This document shows positions 1 through 11,914 of a DNA stretch of 64,000 bases, one piece after another. Numbering within the stretch: position 1 is the stretch's first letter; the number at the start of each line of letters is the position of its first letter. This stretch comes from Triglochin maritima. Lineage: Eukaryota > Streptophyta > Magnoliopsida > Alismatales > Juncaginaceae. The translations under genes and the position numbers were made by a program. Under the pieces are notes generated by a model. The model searched no databases. It had not been told where the DNA came from and saw only the letters and a list, made by a program, of their open reading frames with translations. The stretch spans positions 32,097,621 to 32,161,620 of the forward strand of contig OY821784.1 in the NCBI GenBank assembly GCA_963682175.1, given 5' to 3'.

Positions 1-1127
1 TCCAACAAAATTTGAACTTTTGGGTTTTTTTAGCAAATTCACAACTTAGGCAATATATTATCCTATGCAATAATAAATTGTTGCACCCCATAATATATAG
101 CATCTCATATGAATTTATCACGATTCTAATTATGTTATATACTACATAATTGATTTTACTTGTTCACCACATGTGTCATATTTTCTATAAGAAACCCGAC
201 ACATCATATGAACCAAAAATCAAGCTTCTTGTTTCCCGATTTTTGCGGTGTGACCTATGGGAGGATCTAGACTAAGTTGGCAGTGATATTAAGAGCTTAA
301 TATCACAAGCTATAAGCGGTATCTAGCTACACATTATAACTCCCAATTAGTTAGATGTCTTAATTCCACTCGAACCAAAACCCGATCCATTTAGTGATGG
401 AGTGCACCACTTGTGTCCGTCCCTTGCCTCATGATATTAAGAATACACACAAAGTAGTATTGTGTCATCTTTGTATTAGTATTCATTTCTTGATCTCTTT
501 AAGCTAGTTATAAATATGTGACTTAACTCAAATCACATTGTGCACATTATAACTTTGCTTTATCAATGGGCCCACTAATATCATCACTCAATTAAGAGGG
601 GCAATGATAATCTTTTGACTAACTATCTTCTCCAACAAAAGTCATACTTAACCAACCAATGCCTTTACACTACACTCATCGATAGCTCAAGACAGTAGTC
701 TAATTAAGAAATTCTTAAGTGATCGGATATAAGTCTCATATCAAAGAACCAAAGACACAGTAAAACATTAATGACACAGAAAATACAATTCTATAATGTT
801 TTACTTATTAGGTCTATTCAGTATACAAAAGTAATATCTTCCTCTTTTGTGTACCCGTGTTGTCACTCACTTGTAGAGCTACAATGATCTATGACCAACA
901 CGAAAATCTTAACTCGGTAATTAATGTCCCATGTTAATTACCATGATTGCGAATATCTTTTGTTTTATGTAAATCAATATCTTTTAGAGCTCTACGGTTA
1001 AGGACCAAGAGCCTCTTCCTTAACACTTCTAAAAGACGAATAACATAAACAATGAACAAAATGATTTCTCATTCAATTCATAATAATTGACATTTAAAAG
1101 TAAAACTTTTAGAACACATTCCCTTCA
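1..1127 (-). mobile_element. R1-family LTR, cut by window edge
   Basis: Read on the minus strand this matches the first part of the R1 LTR at 41348-43417, from TGAAGGGAATGTG at 1127 to the window edge. Shared blocks include the segment around GTAGAGCTCTAAAAGAT and the one around CACACCACAAAACTGGG. No coding sequence is seen. The other end and its TSD lie outside the window, so solo LTR versus complete element cannot be decided. Confidence 0.85.
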
Positions 1128-1138
1128 GTAGAAGACCC

Positions 1139-1275
1139 AGGTTCGGATCCCATCACCCTCTCCTTTTTACTGAAACGTTAAATTTAATTTCGCAAAAAGT
1201 GTCACTACGGCGATTCGAACCTACGCCTAGGACACACCTTACATCAGGCGCAGCCACTGAGCCAACTTCGACTTT
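1139..1275 (-). mobile_element. tRNA-derived SINE-like remnant
   Basis: On the minus strand TGGCTCAGTGG (1254-1264) fits the Pol III A box and GGTTCGAATCG (1211-1221) fits the B box; their starts are 43 nt apart, as in tRNA-derived SINEs. A second B-box-like GGTTCGGATCC lies on the plus strand near 1140. The stretch does not fold into an intact tRNA, so I call it a SINE-like remnant, not a tRNA gene. The 3' end is not defined. Confidence 0.5.
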
Positions 1276-1341
1276 TTTCATATGTCAGATGTGTGAACAT
1301 ATTAAGATATCATTTTCCGATGTTTTGTGATGTGAAGATTT

Positions 1342-1390
1342 AGTCCCACATCGCCTGATTCAACTTCTGACCATCCACGCCCCTATAAAA
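1342..1390 (+). promoter_or_regulatory. USE-like box plus TATA box
   Basis: AGTCCCACATCG at 1342-1353 matches the plant snRNA upstream sequence element, and TATAAAA begins at 1384, about 30 bp later, the Pol II-type spacing. The downstream sequence resembles no U1, U2, U4 or U5 RNA. The same box followed by a TATA occurs in the TRIM LTRs (20357-20892), so this may be a relic of a small LTR promoter. Confidence 0.4.
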
Positions 1391-1641
1391 CCAACATCAC
1401 TCACCTCTCATCATTCACCATTTGGGAGTTTCCCTCGCTAGTTTACTATAATGAAGAACTCTTAGAGTAAACACTGAAATGTTTTAAAAATTAATAATTC
1501 TTGTTTAATCTTCATTTTGGTTCGGGTCGTGTTCATGTTTTGTTTATTGGACACAAAAAAAATTCAGGTCATGTTCGTGTCTAGTGAAATTGCCTAGTAC
1601 ACAGGAAAAAAAAACGACATGACACGATTGTCAGGCCTACT

Positions 1642-2047
1642 TGTTAGTCTCTCACTCTTTTGCAACTCAGCTACAACGCTAAATAGAATACACAAACATG
1701 CACACAAAGGGACACTTTGAGGAGTGTTGCTCAATATGCGTCTTGTATTGCTTGCAAAACTTTTGTTATTACAAATGAGGGGAGATGACTCCAATTTATA
1801 GGGGAGCGTCTCCCTCTATCTAGTAACTCAACTTGAGTTTGTATTCCTTAGATATTTTAGATGTACAAATATCTTCAAGTATATCCCATGTGATATTTCC
1901 CTAGATATTTCTATAGTAGAAAATATCTATTTTTTAGAATACTGTCATACATTCTTAAGGAGAAAAATAACTCTTGTCCTCTCTAGGATATTTCTTAGGA
2001 ATCAAATGTCTTTTGTCATTTCCTTCTCCATTTGTAGGGGCGTTTCA
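1642..2047 (-). mobile_element. Chromovirus 3' LTR (about 406 bp)
   Basis: TG...CA-bounded segment, strongly similar to 18835-19245. On the minus strand it begins TGAAACGCCCC at 2047 and is preceded by the purine-rich GGTGAGGGATAA, a plausible polypurine tract, so it is the 3' LTR of the pol fragment to its right. The two LTR copies have drifted clearly apart, so the element is old. Confidence 0.75.
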
Positions 2048-3255
2048 TTATCCCTCACCTAATCCGAAGACGCCTTCGTCGACATGTATGCCTTGATCAC
2101 ATCCTTGAACTGCCACGACTTCTTTCGTCTTCCTAGTTGGCTTCAGTTTGGAGTAGTCCTTTCCATAGAACAAGATAGTGTATACTAGGAGGAACTCTGC
2201 TTCTCCGCACTACCTTGTGATCAAGGACCCTCTACACCTCCTTCTCATAAGATGTGTTACGGCAGGGGGTGCCCTTGATGATTTCCCTAGACTAGTGTCG
2301 TTTTAGTCTTCATGATAATCCCTTTGGATATTTACAGAAAGTTTGGATGGATCTTCATTATGGGAGGAAGGCCCTCATATTTAAGGATTAAACCTTTGTG
2401 TACCTTTCTGAAAGCCTTGAATTGTTGAGGTAGTAGTTTCACAATTACCTTGTCTCCCACTTGATATTATTTTGGTCTTCTCCTCTCACAAGCCTACCTT
2501 TTCATTTTCTTTGTAGCCTTGTGTAGATAAGTCATTGCTAATTTGGTATGTTCACTCCATCCTTTGGTCGTGTGGTAGGCACCTGGACTTACCATCTTTG
2601 TACGAAGTTCCAAGTCCAACAGAAGTCATTGGTATTCTACCAATGACTATCTCAAAGGGACTCCTTCCTTTTGCATCACTCTTTTGGAGATTGTAGGAGA
2701 ATTGAGCCACATCCATTAGCTTTACCCAATTCTTCAGACTTGCTCATACGAAATGTTGTAAGTAGCCCTCCAATAAGGCATTAATCCTTTTATGTTTGTC
2801 CTTGGATATTTATCATTTACTATTGATGTAGGAAGCCCTCAGTACTTCACTACATTTTATAAGAGTCTTACTGCCTCTTCAGCCGTGCAATCCTTTGGAA
2901 TTGGGATGAATGTTTCGTACTTGGAAAACGGTCCACTAGCACCATTATTGATCTACCTCCTTCTAATTTGGGCAAAGCTGAAATGAAGTGCAAAGAGACA
3001 CTTTTCCATGGATGCGCGAGGATAGGTAGTGGTTTAAGTAACCCACTAGGCAAGTGTTGCTCTCCTTTGTCCCGCTGGTACACCAAGCAGGTTCTCACAT
3101 AGAGTTCCACATCTTCCCTCATCTTTGGCTAGTAGTATGCCCCTTCAAGCAATGTCATTGTCCTCTTTTGCCAGGATGCCCGTCGCACTTGGTGTCACGA
3201 CATTCCTTAATGATCTCCTCCTTAAGTGATTCCACTTGGGCACGAACATCCTTCT
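2048..3255 (-). pseudogene. Chromovirus pol C-terminus: integrase and chromodomain (decayed)
   Basis: Minus-strand remains of a Ty3/gypsy polyprotein. From right to left there is the integrase zinc-binding region (ECRDTKCDGHPGK near 3200), then the integrase stretch 3122-2868 (YVRTCLVYQRDKGEQ, then LPKLEGGRSIMVLVDRF), and near 2240-2130 a chromodomain-like segment (HYLVLWKGLLQTEANWE). A C-terminal chromodomain marks a chromovirus, a lineage whose chromodomain is thought to guide integration to particular chromatin. Stops and frameshifts occur throughout, so no product is expected. It continues the RNase H/integrase piece at 9600-9827; the Athila-type LTR separates them. Confidence 0.8.
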
Positions 3256-3969
3256 TCCTAATTGGCGGCCAAAAAGTGACTACCAATTGGTGGCCCTAGA
3301 CCGGCAATTGGCGGTCCCTTTTGATCATAATCTGACCAAATTTCGCACGGATGTGTTATGTGTTTATGTATATTCTGGGAATGTTTCATTAGTCCTACAC
3401 CGGGTGTAGGATCTAAAAGGCCCTATGATTAGTTTAAAGGGGCTGAATAGACTAATTACATTCTTTAAATGTTTAAGCAAATTAAAGCACAATACAATGT
3501 AAAGAATAAAGAGATGCAAACCACGAGACGGATGTATAGGGGTTTGGATCCAACCAATGGATCCTACTCTTCTCTTATGAATTGCTCTTCCTCGAGTAAC
3601 TTCGCGTCCTCCACTAATCTGATCTCCGTTTCGGGCCGATATCAAGTTTTTACACTTCAAGCTTACGAACACCCTCGCCATGCTTGGACCAACTTCTCAC
3701 AATCTAAGAAGAGCTTCACTCCGGAAGCTATTACAACACTTTGTTGTAAAATTGAGTAGCAACTTTTAATCTTGAGCACTTGAAAGATTGATGAATGCAA
3801 TGAGTGATTCAAGTGAAAGATTGAACACAAAGAGAAGTTTGGGGCAATTGAGAGTAGTATGAGAGTATGCGCTTTAGAGAAAGGATTGGTGACCTTATAA
3901 GGTTGTTCTAAGCTCTATTTGTAAGCTCCAAACATAATCTAGACGTTGGGATTGAAGTGGTAGTAATTT

Positions 3970-4100
3970 GAGTGAAATGCATAAAACCAGGAAGTCCAGA
4001 ACGCAAATCAGGACATATCGGTCAACCATATCGGGTTAAACGGTAGACCGGTTTCTTGAAAATAAGAACACGGTCGAGATGAAGTGCAAACCGGTCGATC
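3970..4100. promoter_or_regulatory. GGTCGACC-type motif array, first part (old copia LTR)
   Basis: Degenerate copies such as ACGGTAGACCGG, ACGGTCGAG and ACCGGTCGATC. The array is cut at 4100-4104 by the R1 insertion and resumes after 7800. Confidence 0.6.
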
Positions 4101-4487
4101 CTCCAAAAAGGAATGTGTTCTAAAAGTTTTACTTTTATATGTCAATTATTATGAGTTGAATGTGTTAGTTTTTTGGCCTTAATCTATGTTTTGATGACTT
4201 AATCAACCTAATCTTAATTGTAATCATGTAGAGTATCACACATGTTGCACTGCATACATATTGCTTTTTGCTAACCTCTACAGGTGATCAAGACTCAAGG
4301 AAGAAAGGAAATCAAGTCAAGACATGTAATCAAGCTCAATTGAAGACATGTATTTTGCGTTTTCTTTGAGTCTTGGGAACTTGCGTAAATTGAGCATACT
4401 TGAGCTAAAATCAACTTAAACACACACTAGGTTCCTTAGAGAAGTCATACACGAAATTTCATAACATTTGGACTTCAATAGATCACC

Positions 4488-5040
4488 CAAACTAGAACCG
4501 GAAAACACTTAACCTAACCTGAACTGTCTGGACAAATCGGTCGACCGAAACGAGTTCTTCGTTCGACCAATCAGGTTGTTAATTCTGTTACAGGATTAAG
4601 TGTTAACACCGGTCAACCGTTTCAACCTTTTTTGTTCGACCGATCACACGTGTCACATGACTGTTTGATTTGTCGGATTTCCCAAAACCCCACACTTACC
4701 AAACATCCAGTCGACCGAAACCTTTCTAGCGGTCGATCGATCAAACATATTTTTGGTCACCCTGGACACTCTTGACTAATTTGGTCGAACGTGTCTTTGA
4801 CCCCGGTCGACTGAAACTCAATTCTTCGCAAACCCAGAAGTGCCTTGAAGTATTCAGTCGAACCAACCAATTGCCTAGTTTGACCGATCCCATTTGCTCA
4901 GACCAGAAACCCTAGAACGGTCGACCAATCCCCTGATCCTGTTTGACCGTTCACTTAAGTGAACTTAAGTCATAGCCATAATTTGACCAACCGGTCGACC
5001 GGTATACCCGATTCGGTCGACCGATGTTAAGCAGAATTGG
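4488..5040. promoter_or_regulatory. GGTCGACC palindrome array (copia LTR U3)
   Basis: More than a dozen exact or near copies (for example ACCGGTCGACCGG near 4990 and TCGGTCGACCG near 5012) at irregular spacing. The array ends about 80 bp upstream of TATAAATA, so it lies in the U3 promoter-proximal region. Confidence 0.8.
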
Positions 5041-5119
5041 GTCCTCTAGATTTCTCATTAGTGTATCTTACACAATCTTTACCTAATTCATCCCCAACGG
5101 CTATATTCTCTCTAATGCT

Positions 5120-5127
5120 TATAAATA
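5120..5127 (+). promoter_or_regulatory. Copia LTR TATA box
   Basis: TATAAATA, conserved on the minus strand in the copia A LTRs near 10375-10385 and 16548-16558. It follows the palindrome array. Confidence 0.7.
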
Positions 5128-6769
5128 GAGTTGTAAAACACATTTTAACACAACTCTCCCACTACTACTTGTCAAATACATTAGAGAGAAACTCTCAAGC
5201 TCAAATTTCCCCAATCCCACACTCTAAGCCCAAATTCCACACCTTTGATCATAGCAAAATCATACTCAAAGTGTGCTCAATATTTAGAGAGTGTTGTCCC
5301 ACTAATTTGTTGTTCAAGAAGCAAGGATTTTGGTGAAATCTCGAAGTGTTCCCTCTCGGATTGTGAGAGGAAGAAGGTTAAGTAAGCGAGGGTGTTCGCG
5401 GTGCTTGTTTTGTAAAGACGTTCTCTCCCGGCCCGGAACGGGGAGTGGATAGTGAAGACGCGAGCGGAGCTCGAAGTGTCAAGCGGAGCTTGCAAGAGAG
5501 GACGTAGGTGGGAGGCCGAACCTCTGTAAAAACCCCTGAGTCCATTGTGGTTTGTTTTACTTACTTATATTTGTTTAAATTCCCGCTGTGCATATCTTGA
5601 TTGATTAAACAAGTAGGTAATTAGCTTAAAAGTGATTAGAATTAGAGACCATCGCGATCCAACAGGATGTGCAAATATTTTGTTCCTTGATTATGGTATT
5701 CGTCTTTTGGAAGTGTTAAGGAAGAGGTACTTGGTCCTTAACCGTAGAGCTCTAAAAGATAATGGTTTACATAAATCAAAAGTTATTCACAATCATGGTA
5801 ATTAACATAAAACATTAATCACCAAGATAAGATTATCATGTTGGTCATCGATTTTTGTAGCTCTAGAAATAATTGACGACACGAGTATATAAAAGAGGAA
5901 AAAATTACTTTTATATATTGAATAGACCTAACAAGTAAAACAATATGGAATTGTGTTTCATGTCATTAATGTTTTTCTGTGTCTTAGATCCTAAGATATG
6001 AGACTTATATATTTTCACTCAAGAAGTGCTTAATTTGATTATTGTCAAAATCTATCAATGAGTATAGTTTAAAGGCAATAGTTGGTTGAACATGACTTGT
6101 GCTTGAAAAGATAGCTAGTCAAATGATTATCATTGTCCCTCTTAATTGAGTGATGATATTAGTTGGCCCCTTGAGAAAGCAAAGTTATAATGTGCACAAT
6201 GTAACTTGAGTTAAGTTACATAGTTACAATTAGCTTAAAGAGATCAAGAAATGAATATAATAAAAAGGTGACACATTTATATTTTGTATATATTCTTAAT
6301 ATCATGAGTCAAGGGACGGACACAAGTGATGCACTTACATCACTAAATGGATCATGTTTTAGTTCAAGTGGAATAAAGACATCTATGTTAATTGGGTAAC
6401 TATAACGTGTAGCTAGATACCACTTATAGTTTGGGATATTAAGTGTTTAATATCACTGTCAATTTGGCTTAGATCCTCCTATAGGTCACACCACAAAACT
6501 GGGAAACAAGAATTTGATTTTGAGTTCATATGATGTGTCGGGTTTCATGTGAAAAAGGAACACATGTGGTGAATGAATAAAATTAATATATCATAAGATA
6601 ATTAGAATAATAATAAATTCATATGAGGTGTATATATTATGGGGTGTAATAATTTAATATTACATAGGATAATATATTACATAAGATATGAATTTTCTAA
6701 ACACCCCAAAAGATCAAATTTTGTTGGAAATGGATCCAAAATTTTATAAAGGCAAAATCGAGGTCAAAC

Positions 6770-7160
6770 ACGGTAAACCGTTTATGGTTCGGTCGACCGA
6801 GGTGTCTTCGAAACGGTCAACCGAACGGGGAACAGGTAAACACAATTTGTTGACCGAAATTGTTTTGAGTGCCTGGACAATTGGGTTCGGTCAACCGAGC
6901 GTGAACGGTCAAACGAGAGAAAATATCCAGGAGATATCTTGGGATATGTTTGGTAGACCGAAGGTGACACGGTCGTCCGATGAATATTCGCCAGGAGAAA
7001 TTTTGGTGGGTCAACGGTCGACGGAGCAAGACGCAGATCGTCTGAATTTTTCCAAAGAATTTTTCACATGCATATTCGGTCGACCGTCTAGCTCACGGTC
7101 CATTGAACATGTGTTAAAACCGAATGGATTGGTTAACCGAGAAGAATTCTCGGTCAACCG
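6770..7160. promoter_or_regulatory. GGTCGACC palindrome array (R1)
   Basis: About a dozen degenerate copies: CGGTCGACCGA, CGGTCAACCGA (several), GGTTAACCGA, GGTCGACGGA. Many differ from CGGTCGACCG by a C-to-T or G-to-A change at the central CpG. Confidence 0.75.
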
Positions 7161-7804
7161 AACAGTACGATTTTTGCCTGAATTATTAAGAGAATAATTA
7201 GATCATGGGTTGAATTAATTCCCGATTTAATCAAACATTTTTTAGGATGCTTATGTGACAATTTGAGATTTATTTTAGGAGAGAATAAGCAAGAGATCAT
7301 GACTAAAGATTAGTTCTTGATAAGGATGTTTTGGGAGCCTATAAGGACTCATCATCCTACTTGTTTATGTTAATGCAAAAATTCTTTCTCTCATTAATCT
7401 CTCCATTAATCTCCACGAAAATCTCTTGATAGTTTTAAGTTTTGGAGATAAAAATCTCAGGAGCTTAAGGAGATGTTATTAGCTAGATTCTAAGCCTAAT
7501 TAGAGATTGATTGACTAGATATTTTCTCTCAAATCTTGTTCAGAGTTTGGTGAACACTTGGAGGCGAATCGGCGGACGATTCGACGAGCAACGGAACTCC
7601 GGATCTTCTGAAAGGTTTTAGAGAACCTTTGGGTATGATCCTCTATCCTTTGTTTATTTTAATATGTGTAGGAATGCATGATATTAGAATAAACAAATAC
7701 ATGTACGTAAAATCAATGAAAATATGAAATCGATCTTGTATGTTTGTATTGAAAATTTTAAGATCTATACATACATAGGGACACGAAATCCTACACCTCC
7801 AAGG

Positions 7805-8410
7805 CTAGAACTTAAGTGAACGGTTGAACCAGATAAATGACTGGTCGGTCGTTAAAGGAAATTTGGTTGGGGTACAGTGTAATCGGTCGAACGAAAGGCT
7901 GGATAGATGCATCGACCAAAAATAGATATTTGGGAGTTCGAAATGTTCTTCAACCTGTCGACCACCGTTAGGGATTTGTTTGACCGGTGGCTAAATACAG
8001 GGGGGTTGGTGAAAGTATGTGTATACGATCGTTGTATAATACGACAAGTATAATGGTCATATTAAAATGAATTACAAGGTGCCAAACGGTCGAACAAAAG
8101 TCACGTTTCGGTCGACCGGTTACAGGACACGTGTCAAGTTATAATAGATATAGAAGATAGAAACGGTCGAACTAAGATATCCCAGTTGACACAGGCAATC
8201 GGTCGAAGGGAGATAAATAAACGGTCAACCATTTGTATAGGTAAATGGCTTGTTAAAAATGGTTGAACCACAAGAGCGTCCAATCAACCGTTAAGGAGAA
8301 GAAGTTAAAACATGGTACATTTGGTCGAACCAGATGGTCTACCGGTCAACCTAAAGCAGCAAAAATTCTGTTGCAGGAGGAAATTCCAAGTGTGATCGGT
8401 TCACCTAACA
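7805..8410. promoter_or_regulatory. GGTCGACC-type motif array, second part (old copia LTR)
   Basis: Continuation of the array cut at 4100 by R1. Copies include ACGGTTGAACC, ATCGGTCGAACGA, TTCGGTCGACCGG and ACGGTCAACC; they are more degenerate than in the younger LTRs. Confidence 0.65.
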
Positions 8411-9599
8411 AAGCCGGTTTGATATGAAATTTTGTATGACTTCTATAGGTATTCTATGGACCAATGCAATGCAAATAATCAATATTTCAAGTGTCAAGTT
8501 ACATTTTAGTCCTAAGTACAAGAAACATAAATCTTATCTACTTTTTAACTTGATTTCTTGTCTTGAACAATACTTGTGTCCTGAAATGTTAGTAATACAT
8601 AATATGTGTACATCTGCATGCGATGATATGATAGATATACATGTGTTTATTTGATATGTTAATTAATCATCAAAATGGATTAACGATTATTAGCCAAAAA
8701 CCAACACAGGGGATTGTCCCCAGTTGCATTTTTTATGTCTATAAATAGAACTTTTCCTCCTTTCTAATCAACCCATTGTTTGGTAGTCATTCTCTCTACT
8801 TGGACTAAATCCTTTGAGCAAAACTCAAGTGGAGAAGAATGCTACTTGTAATGTGAGTTCTCAATAAAATAATTTTTCATAGTTTTGTTTTAATGTTGTC
8901 TCTTTTAATGCTTGATGTTTAGCTTAGTTTTGTTTTCTCAATCTTAGTATAATTAGTTAGAATGTCTTTCTTCCGTAATATAGTTAGTTTAATGTGTAGT
9001 GAGTAGTTTCATCCCACTTTGCGGGTTGAGATGATGTTTATACATATAATGAAGAATGAGAATGAATGTTATTTTATGCAATATGTGATGAATGTGAATG
9101 TATACCTATTTGATTAAATGAGAATACTTAACTTGATGAGTTTTACCATAATCATTGAGTACTTTCCATACTTGTTTAGGTTCTTAATAACCAACTTGTT
9201 TCTACTCATGTTAATCAACTAGGTTAGTGATTGAAATGATAGGTTTTGCCACAACTATTAGGTACTTCCTATGCATGAAAACACAACCTACAGTTGTACC
9301 TTATTGAATGCATTCTTCATCACCTTATCACATGTGTACACACACTCCACTCCTTAGAGGTTTTCATTACTGAATTTCATCTTGTTTTGTTTTTTGCTTA
9401 GTTTAGTTTAGTCACTCTCGTGTTTTCATCTTTCTTGTTGGTTAATTGCTTGTTTAGTGTAATCTATTTTAGTGTAATTTATTTGTTCTCCCCTTTATTT
9501 TCCACACGATTTCTAAAGAACAAAAATTGACACACCTCCCTGTGGACTCGACATGTACTTGTCACTGCTTCATCGCGGTTGTGCACTTGCAGTATTACA

Positions 9600-9827
9600 A
9601 CTTAATCGAATAAGTTCACTAGGCCCATTAGTTGCTTGGATAAGGGGTCATGAAGTAGTCCTTCTTTGATCTCTGCCATGAGACCTTCTTGAACCTTGGA
9701 GAGTGATGTCAGCCTAACTCTTCTACTTAAGGCATCGACTACTACATTTCCTTTTCCTAGGTTGTATTCCATTTTGTAGTCAAATTCCGCCAAGAAATCT
9801 TGCCACTGGGCTTGTTTTGGACTTAAC
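9600..9827 (-). pseudogene. Chromovirus RNase H end / integrase start
   Basis: The minus strand encodes WQDFLAEFDYKMEYNLGKGN followed by VVVDALSRR, the conserved end of Ty3/gypsy RNase H. It joins the RT/RNase H piece at 17508-18834 once copia A and one TTAAC copy are removed, and it is cut at 9599 by the Athila-type LTR. Confidence 0.8.
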
Positions 9828-11328
9828 TGTAGGATCGTGTGGGTCGTGTTAATCTAATCACTTTTACGCTAATCCCTAACTAATCAAACAATAAACGCAG
9901 CGGAAACAATTTAAAGACTAGTAGGGAAAAGGAACAAGCAAACCACAAATAGACGGGTCGTTTTTATAGAGGTTCGGCACCCCACCCGGGTCCTAATCCT
10001 CTCTTGCAAGCTCCGCTCGACTCCGCGAGCTCCGCCTACGACTTCACTATCCGCTCCCCGTTCCGGGTCGGGAGACAACGCCTTACAACCGTCAAACTCG
10101 CGAACAACCCTCGCCGAGCTTGGAATCCTCTTCTCACAATCCGAGAAGGATCACTTCGGGCTCTCACCGAAGTCTATACTCTCCGACAAACTTTGTAACT
10201 GAGTGTGATTCACTCTCTAATTGAGCACACTTTGAGTATGATGAGTAATTGATCAAGTGTGTGTAGTTTAGGCTTATGGAGTGTAGAAATGGGAGCTTTG
10301 AGGATTGAGGTTTCTCTCTAATGTATTGGGACAATTGGAGTTGGAGAGTTGTATTAACAACAAGTCTTGATCCTCTATTTATAAGCTCCTAAAGATTTCT
10401 AGCCTTTTGGACAAGATTTGATTGGGTTTTGTGCAAGATACACAAAGCAGAAAATCGGGCTGCAAATCTGTCCAGAACCGGTCGACCGAAACTACTAAAC
10501 CGGTCGACCGTTCACTTGATTTCAAGGAGAACGGTCGAACAAATAAATATTCGGTCGGACAAACGAGCTAGAACTTAACTCTACTTAAGTTAATCAGTCG
10601 AACCAAAGTATGGAGCGGTCGACCGTTTAGGGGATTCAGTTGAGACAAAGGTGCAACGGTCGAACGAAGAATGAGTCGACCGATAGTAGGGAATTTGGTT
10701 TCTTGAAGAAATGTTCAACCGGTCGACCGAAACAAGGTCGTCGTTCGACCGGTTACCGAATGTATTTTGGGGTTGAGTTTGTTTTATACGAATACGACCG
10801 TTATAGGAATACGACAAGGAAAACGGCCATATTAAAATCCGGGATCGGTCGACCGAAAAGGTAGAACCGGTCGACCGGTAGAGTTCGGTAAAATCGCTGT
10901 AGAGAGTCTGTTATAAACCGGTCGAACTGAGAACTGGTTCGGTCGACCGGTTCACACAGGAAATCTGGGTTTAGGTTTTAAAGTAATTTCCGACTAAGGT
11001 TTGAGTGATCTAATGAAGTCCAAATAAGGTGAAATTTTGTGTGTGACTTCTCTAAGGAACCTAGTGTGTAAGTGATTGGTTTTTAACTCTTGTATGCTCA
11101 ATTTACACATGTTCCTAAGACTCAAAATAATATCAAGATTACAAGTCTTCATATAGCTTTATTACAAATCTTGACTTGATTTCCTTCCTTCCATGAGTCT
11201 TGATCACCTGTAGAGGTTAGCACGTGCAATATATATGCAATGCAATATGTGTGCTACTCTACATTACTTATGATTAAGATTAGGTTGATTAAATCATCAA
11301 AACAATGATTAAGGCCAAAAAGCCAACA
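9828..11328 (-). repeat. Copia A 3' LTR
   Basis: TGTAGGATCGTGTGGG...AAGCCAACA as read on plus. On minus it runs TGTTGGCTTTTTGGCC to CCTACA. It contains the GGTCGACC array and a TATAAATAG-type box near 10380 on minus. Confidence 0.95.
10475..10955. promoter_or_regulatory. GGTCGACC palindrome array (copia A 3' LTR)
   Basis: About 14 copies in 480 bp, including ACCGGTCGACCGAAAC, GCGGTCGACCG, ATCGGTCGACCG and ACCGGTCGACCGG. On the minus strand the array precedes the TATA box. Confidence 0.85.
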
Positions 11329-11342
11329 ATCTCCTCTTTTTT
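11329..11342 (-). promoter_or_regulatory. Copia A polypurine tract
   Basis: The minus strand reads AAAAAAGAGGAGAT directly before the LTR start TGTTGGC. This is the standard position of the plus-strand DNA primer. Confidence 0.8.
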
Positions 11343-11914
11343 GATGATGGCAACCTATATCTTAATACTTGAAAATTTTAGGTGTAAACTTTGCATATAA
11401 ATGCTCCCCCTATGGATGTGCATAGTTTTTGTTCAATTTTAACCAATTTTCAAGTAACTCCCCTTTAATTATCTCTCCCCTTTTGACATCCATCAAAAAC
11501 AAAAATAATTATGACTTTAAGCATAGAATTTGGATGTCTTGTAATGAAGTTGCTCCCCCTAAATTTTGCACTTCATTACTCTAATAAAAGATATAACATT
11601 TAAGCTCCTCCTATCAATAAGGCTATATGGAAACTAAGAGTATGATTCAAGTTAAGTTCATTTAAGTTTCTACTCAAGCCTTATTCTAACATCCATTCAA
11701 AATTTGACATTTATAATCAATGGATGTGATATATGATTTGTAATGAATTATATTTCGAAAGATATGACAATTATGCATATAAACTAGATTAGAGCTAATT
11801 TTATTTTTTTGAAATTTCAAAGATAGAAATTTATACCAAACTTGAATCTTGAATAGCTCCAATCTTGACTTGGTGATGCAACCGGATTCGAATTTGACGC
11901 TTTGGCTCACCCGG

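Larger units (their letters stand above)
4163..5664 (+). mobile_element. Copia-family solo LTR (1502 bp), TSD GAATG/GGATG
   Basis: Begins TGTTAGTTTTTTGGCC and ends GATCCAACA; flanks GAATG (4158-4162) and GGATG (5665-5669) form a 4/5 TSD. It is the innermost level of the nest and the only plus-oriented copia LTR here. It has the GGTCGACC array (4500-5040), TATAAATA (5120-5127), and a downstream region matching the reverse complement of 10004-10198. Its length almost equals the 1501-bp LTRs of copia A. Confidence 0.9.
4105..7795 (+). mobile_element. R1 solo LTR, TSD CCTCC
   Basis: Runs from AAAAAGGAATGTG at 4105 (a mutated TGAAGGGAATGTG) to GAAATCCTACA at 7795, flanked by CCTCC at 4100-4104 and 7796-7800. 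Without the nested copia LTR (4163-5664) it is about 2.2 kb and parallels 41348-43417. The GGTCGACC array lies at about 6770-7160. No coding sequence typical of a retrotransposon is present. The open stretch 6688-7197 runs across the array and I regard it as fortuitous. Confidence 0.9.
3405..8706 (-). mobile_element. Copia-family solo LTR (old), containing nested R1
   Basis: Starts TGTAGGATC at 3405 and ends GCCAAAAACCAACA at 8706. Flanks CCGGG (3400-3404) and CAGGG (8707-8711) are a 4/5 TSD. Outside the nested R1 (4105-7795) it resembles the 1501-bp copia LTRs at 9828 and 16002, including the block equivalent to the region near 10010 and the GGTCGACC array. It is more diverged than the LTR pair of copia A, so it is an older insertion. 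Confidence 0.8.
3256..9599 (+). mobile_element. Athila-type LTR fragment, split by a nested copia LTR
   Basis: Two flanks (about 3256-3404 and 8707-9599) together match, on the opposite strand, the F element LTR at 44510-45863. Shared features are the CCAATTGGCGG motifs, the CTATAAATAGAAC TATA region, and the 3' end carrying GTGCACTTGC. Roughly 380 bp of the LTR 5' part, present at 45480-45863, is missing, and no 5-bp TSD is visible, so it is a truncated fragment. It interrupts the chromovirus integrase. Confidence 0.75.

Noticed and set aside
1200..1265. Functional tRNA gene
   Set aside because: A and B boxes are present but no cloverleaf or acceptor pairing is visible.
1342..1500. snRNA gene downstream of the USE and TATA
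   Set aside because: The downstream sequence has no Sm site or similarity to known snRNAs, and the same boxes occur in LTR promoters here.
6688..7197. 169-codon open frame in R1
   Set aside because: It runs through the degenerate GGTCGACC array, is not open in the other R1 copies, and matches no family.
10004..10198. 64-codon frame repeated exactly at 16178-16372
   Set aside because: It is conserved only because the two LTRs of copia A are recent duplicates; it is LTR sequence (R/U5 side).
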